Origin: Panonychus citri
Lineage: Eukaryota; Arthropoda; Arachnida; Trombidiformes; Tetranychidae
NCBI RefSeq assembly: GCF_014898815.1
Contig: NW_026515505.1
Span: 620,001 to 684,000 of the forward strand
DNA: 64,000 bases
Direction: 5' to 3'
Shown here: one piece after another, positions 61,228 to 64,000 of the stretch
Layout: the number at the start of each line of letters is the position of its first letter
Numbering within the stretch: the stretch's first letter is position 1
Made by a program: the position numbers and the translations under genes
The notes under the pieces: generated by a model
The model's database searches: none
What the model was told of the DNA's origin: nothing
The model's input: the letters and a program-made list of their open reading frames with translations, nothing else

Positions 61228-62940
61228 TTGACTTCACCACCATGATAATGAAGATGGTGATCATTTCAGTTCCTTATGAATGTAATTTCCCTCTAAAAAT
61301 GGGAGAGAGCAGAAAGAAAACATTATTAACATAGAGAGAGAGAGAGAGAGAGAAAAGCAATTATCTTTTGATGATAATCAATACAATCAAATTATTGTGA
61401 ATGTAAAACTTACTTAATTTCAAGAAAATCATTTAACCACGATAATAAACTGACCTCAACTTTTTTTTATGATGATGGACAGAATGATGATTATCTTGTT
61501 GGTAGCAAAATTAAATCATCAACTGATCAATAAAACTGCAGATCAATGAACTTATATTAAAGGATTAACTATATTTAAATTGTTGTACACAAGGTTAAAC
61601 AATTTAACTTGTAATTATCTTGATTGTTTCTCTTGTATCATACTGAAAGTCCTTGATTGTCAATTTAACATGGTTACTCCTGATAATCGTGATTGTTACT
61701 CATTATCAATAATCAACATGTTATCAACATGTGATCATAAATTGTTTCACCTTTTCCATTGATTAATCAGTAATTATGTTTCTTTTTTTCTTCTGGTCAA
61801 TTCTCAGGTTGTACTTACGATGGTCGAGTTTATTATGATGGTCAACGGATTCCACATTCACCTAATCCTTGTGTGACCTGTTATTGTAAACGGAATATCG
61901 TTCGGTGTGCTTTGAATGAATGTCGATTTCGATACGATTGTGAACCCGAATATGTACCTGGTCAGTGTTGTCCAAAGTATGACCATTGTAATCGAAACAA
62001 TCAAAAGAATAAATTTCGAGCGACAAATTTACAAGAGAACATGGAACCTGGAAATTTGATTAAATCGATTGTTGATTCGAAAAGTGGATCAAAAGATGAT
62101 GATATTTCAATCGAAAGTGTCACTGGGACCAATGGTGGAATCGGTAAAACAATTAATGATCAAGATACAACGGAAATTGTCACTATTATGAGGAATGATC
62201 ATCAATCGAAATCATCATTAATTAATGAGTCAACTAATCGAATTAATTTACGTCGGAAAAAGGTTTACATTGGTCCGAATAATAGATTACTCATTAATCC
62301 AATACAACCAACGATTCCATCAATTTCTTCAACATCTAAATTAGATCAACTTGCAACCACCACGGTTACTGATCCAACTTTAATCAGTGGAATGGTTAGT
62401 CTATCATCTGGATTAATTAGTGAACAATTAACAACATCTACAGTTGAACCCAATTTGATGAAAGATTTTGTTGATGAGGTTAAGAGTGAGACACGAAAAC
62501 CACCATATGAATTAGATTTTCATGATTTACATCAATCGACAACCAGTTTACCACAATCAGAGTTAATTAATTCAGATCCATTGGTGGAAATTGATACAAC
62601 TGAAAATGGTCAACAAACAGCAACAATTACAACATTACGAACATCAATTAATTATGTCACTCGATCACCTAAATCGTTATTATCGCCATCAACAAATCCA
62701 TCAATTGTTGGAGATGAAATTGAAACTGAATCAATTCCAGTAGATTTACAATCAACCAGAGAGGAAAGTGAAACAAATTTACAAAATTTAAACGATTATC
62801 ATAAAAAAGGATTAATTAATCAACCAACTTTGGTCAATTTAAAATCAACTAATAAAACATTAGGATCTTCAAGTTATGTTAGAAACATTTACAAAACAAC
62901 CGTTAGCTTTTTCAACGGTTTAATTGGACGATTTGGTTGA
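57388..62940 (+). CDS. secreted protein with two von Willebrand factor C domains
   Basis: Proposed exons: 57388-57529 (hydrophobic segment SFTLLPLIIIFIFILP, signal peptide or anchor), 58108-58149 (42-base micro-exon, peptide PQIKLQPYSANQT), 59504-59683 and 61808-62940; 498 residues if all are right. Exon 3 encodes the first VWC: CFINGNLYEKGDAIPSDHPC, then ICRC, ending GQCCPNYDCG. Exon 4 starts with the second: CTYDGRVYYDGQRI, PCVTCYCKRN, PGQCCPKYDHC. A roughly 300-residue Thr/Ser-rich disordered tail follows. VWC proteins such as chordin, kielin and crossveinless-2 bind BMP ligands outside the cell, so BMP modulation is a fair guess only. Exons 3 and 4 are firm. Exons 1 and 2 are inferred from splice signals and matching phases. 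Introns (0.6, 1.35 and 2.1 kb) are much longer than elsewhere in the window. Confidence 0.72.
57530..58107 (+). other. intron 1 of the VWC gene (inferred)
   Basis: Begins CAG|GTAACA and ends CACAATTAG. It contains a GA microsatellite (about 57548-57572). No other feature is seen. Confidence 0.4.
58150..59503 (+). other. intron 2 of the VWC gene
   Basis: Donor ACGG|GTAAGTG and acceptor GGTTAATTAG. It holds a CT microsatellite (58795-58818) and ATG/CAT repeats. Open frames inside are low-complexity. Confidence 0.5.
59684..61807 (+). other. intron 3 of the VWC gene, microsatellite-rich
   Basis: Donor TTGTG|GTAAGTG and acceptor CAATTCTCAG. It includes a GT-then-GA compound repeat (60365-60402), CT runs (60980-61008 and 61173-61224) and an AG run (61332-61353). 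Opposite-strand repeat pairs could fold in the pre-mRNA. Confidence 0.7.
61173..61224. repeat. (CT)n microsatellite, about 26 units
   Basis: Uninterrupted CT run inside the large VWC intron. A complementary (AG)n tract lies about 110 bases downstream at 61332-61353. Confidence 0.97.
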
Positions 62941-63289
62941 TTAGAGGTAATTATTTAATCACCAATCGTTCATTTTGTTACTTAATCACTTAATCTGGAG
63001 TGACTAGTGAACAATTTATATTATTTAAATCATTTTGTTCAAACAATTTACAATTATCTACATTTTTTTTCACATACAATGTAAATCATTTCAACTTTAC
63101 CTATTGATCTCCCTTAATTTTAATATCAACAATTAATATTAAAAAAACATGAAAAACTTAATTGTGTCTCTTTCTTTTGTTTGTTGAACATCAAATTGTT
63201 TCTGGTAATTATCCTGGATCCAAACAGGTTAAATCTGATTGAGATTAAACCAATGGTATGATTTGGTAACATATGATTGCGATTTGTGA
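62941..63289. other. convergent 3' spacer between VWC gene and MRPL2
   Basis: AT-rich spacer with no coding sequence. No canonical AATAAA was noticed for the VWC gene; an AATATTAAA variant occurs near 63135. Confidence 0.5.
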
Positions 63290-64000
63290 TCAAGCAAATT
63301 GCCAAGTTTTCAATTTAATTTGCTCTAAGTTTTTGGGTAAAATATTTGCAGCGTCGATGATTTTCAAAGGCTTCGGAGGTCGTAATTTGCGCCCACAGTA
63401 ACCATCTTTCTTCATTTGGACTCCTCTATTGGGTCTTCTTCCCTTCCACCAGGCTCTGTCCGTACAAGCTTCATTGACAGTGTAATGATTAGGATTGGAA
63501 ACTCGACCGATACTGCACATACACCATTCGTCGACTGCAATTTCTTGACCGGTGGGTATTCTAATGACAATCTTTTTACCAGCTCTTCGGATAATCTCAC
63601 AACTTGTACCAGCAGCTCGAGCTATTGTACCACCGTTACCTTGAGCATTGATTAAGTATTAAATAGATGGAAGAAAAAATGTTAAAGAAACTGGGAGAAA
63701 TGAGTTATAGTGATAATATTTACCTGGTATAACTTCAAGACGATGAACCAAAGTACCAGGACTTAAAGCACCAACAGGCCATGATTGACCTTCTTTGGCA
63801 TATATTGGATTTTTGGGTATCTCATTTTTAGTAGTGATAATGTCACCAGGTTTCATATTCTCAGAGGCAATGATCCACCTTTGATGACCTTCTCGGGCAA
63901 CCAGTGCAAGTAAAGCTGTATTGAAAGGATCATGACGAACTTTAAATACTTTTTCCTCAACTGTTTCACCCTTTTCCCCTAAATAATTAAGATCAATCCA
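63290..64000 (-). CDS. MRPL2: mitochondrial ribosomal protein L2 (uL2m), partial
   Basis: The minus strand enters at 64000, codes to 63724, is spliced (63723-63640), then continues 63639-63290 to a TGA; about 209 residues are visible. The uL2 signature is clear: KVFKVRHDPFNTALLALVA, RWIIASENMKPGD, GTLVHRLEVIPGNGGTIARA, then IGRVSNPNH and the C-terminal GRRPNRGVQMKKDGYCGRK. uL2 lies at the peptidyl-transferase centre of the large subunit. The sequence fits the mitochondrial form rather than cytosolic RPL8, with the RWIIATENM-type block of MRPL2. The start codon and targeting peptide lie outside the window. The RVSNPNH...RRPNRG loop region is the most conserved part. Confidence 0.93.

Noticed and set aside
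1..64000. tRNA, rRNA, CRISPR, prophage or transposase genes
   Set aside because: No cloverleaf with a TTCGAAT-type T arm, no spaced direct repeats and no integrase or transposase motifs were found by eye; the window is eukaryotic nuclear DNA.

Overview
This is a gene-bearing stretch of an AT-rich animal nuclear genome, most likely an arthropod and plausibly a mite. The evidence is spliced genes with short GT-AG introns (about 55-100 bases in several genes, up to 2.1 kb in one), metazoan orthologues throughout, and an arthropod-type secreted cysteine-rich protein. Many intergenic words are of the AACAATTAAC kind, and CT/GA and ATG/CAT microsatellites are common. There are no operons, tRNA or rRNA genes, CRISPR arrays or recognisable transposons. 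The species assignment is inference.

Layout. 1-9.4 kb: AT-rich, no supportable gene. 9.4-37.2 kb: dense gene block. In order: secreted 14-cysteine protein (-); an orphan coiled-coil terminal exon (-); HMBOX1-like homeobox (+); ARHGAP1-like BCH/RhoGAP (-); N-acetylneuraminate lyase (+); PREB/SEC12 (+); a 1,148-residue protein with five C2H2 fingers (+); WRAP53/TCAB1 (+); an RNF212/Zip3-like RING gene (-); BORCS7 (-); UBE2J2 (+); a FASTK-domain mitochondrial protein (+); an M28-type metallopeptidase (+); UMP-CMP kinase (-). 37.2-50 kb: gene-poor, with microsatellites, hairpins and many CATG words. 50-52 kb: Shisa-like membrane protein. 52-57.4 kb: mostly noncoding, with one possible orphan terminal exon. 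57.4-62.9 kb: a two-VWC-domain secreted protein spread over long introns. 63.3-64 kb: the 3' part of mitochondrial ribosomal protein L2 (-), which runs off the window.

Most of the dense block is housekeeping: ER export and ERAD (PREB, UBE2J2), lysosome positioning (BORCS7), nucleotide and sialic-acid metabolism, mitochondrial RNA and translation, telomerase RNA trafficking (WRAP53), and a possible telomere-binding homeobox. I see no shared pathway. Several genes are head-to-head (ARHGAP1/NPL, BORCS7/UBE2J2) and others convergent.

The points most worth a second look are these. (1) WRAP53, the RING gene and the M28 gene each carry frame breaks of the same sign (one base short); a fourth possible case joins a 98-codon leader ORF to the zinc-finger ORF. 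(2) A 121-base piece of the WRAP53 3' end is duplicated 1.4 kb away, bracketing the RING gene. (3) Palindromic RFX-type X-boxes occur next to CTCF-like motifs upstream of the FASTK and UMP-CMP kinase genes. (4) Several small genes or exons fall below usual ORF-length limits (BORCS7, the 11.2-kb exon, the 58.1-kb micro-exon).
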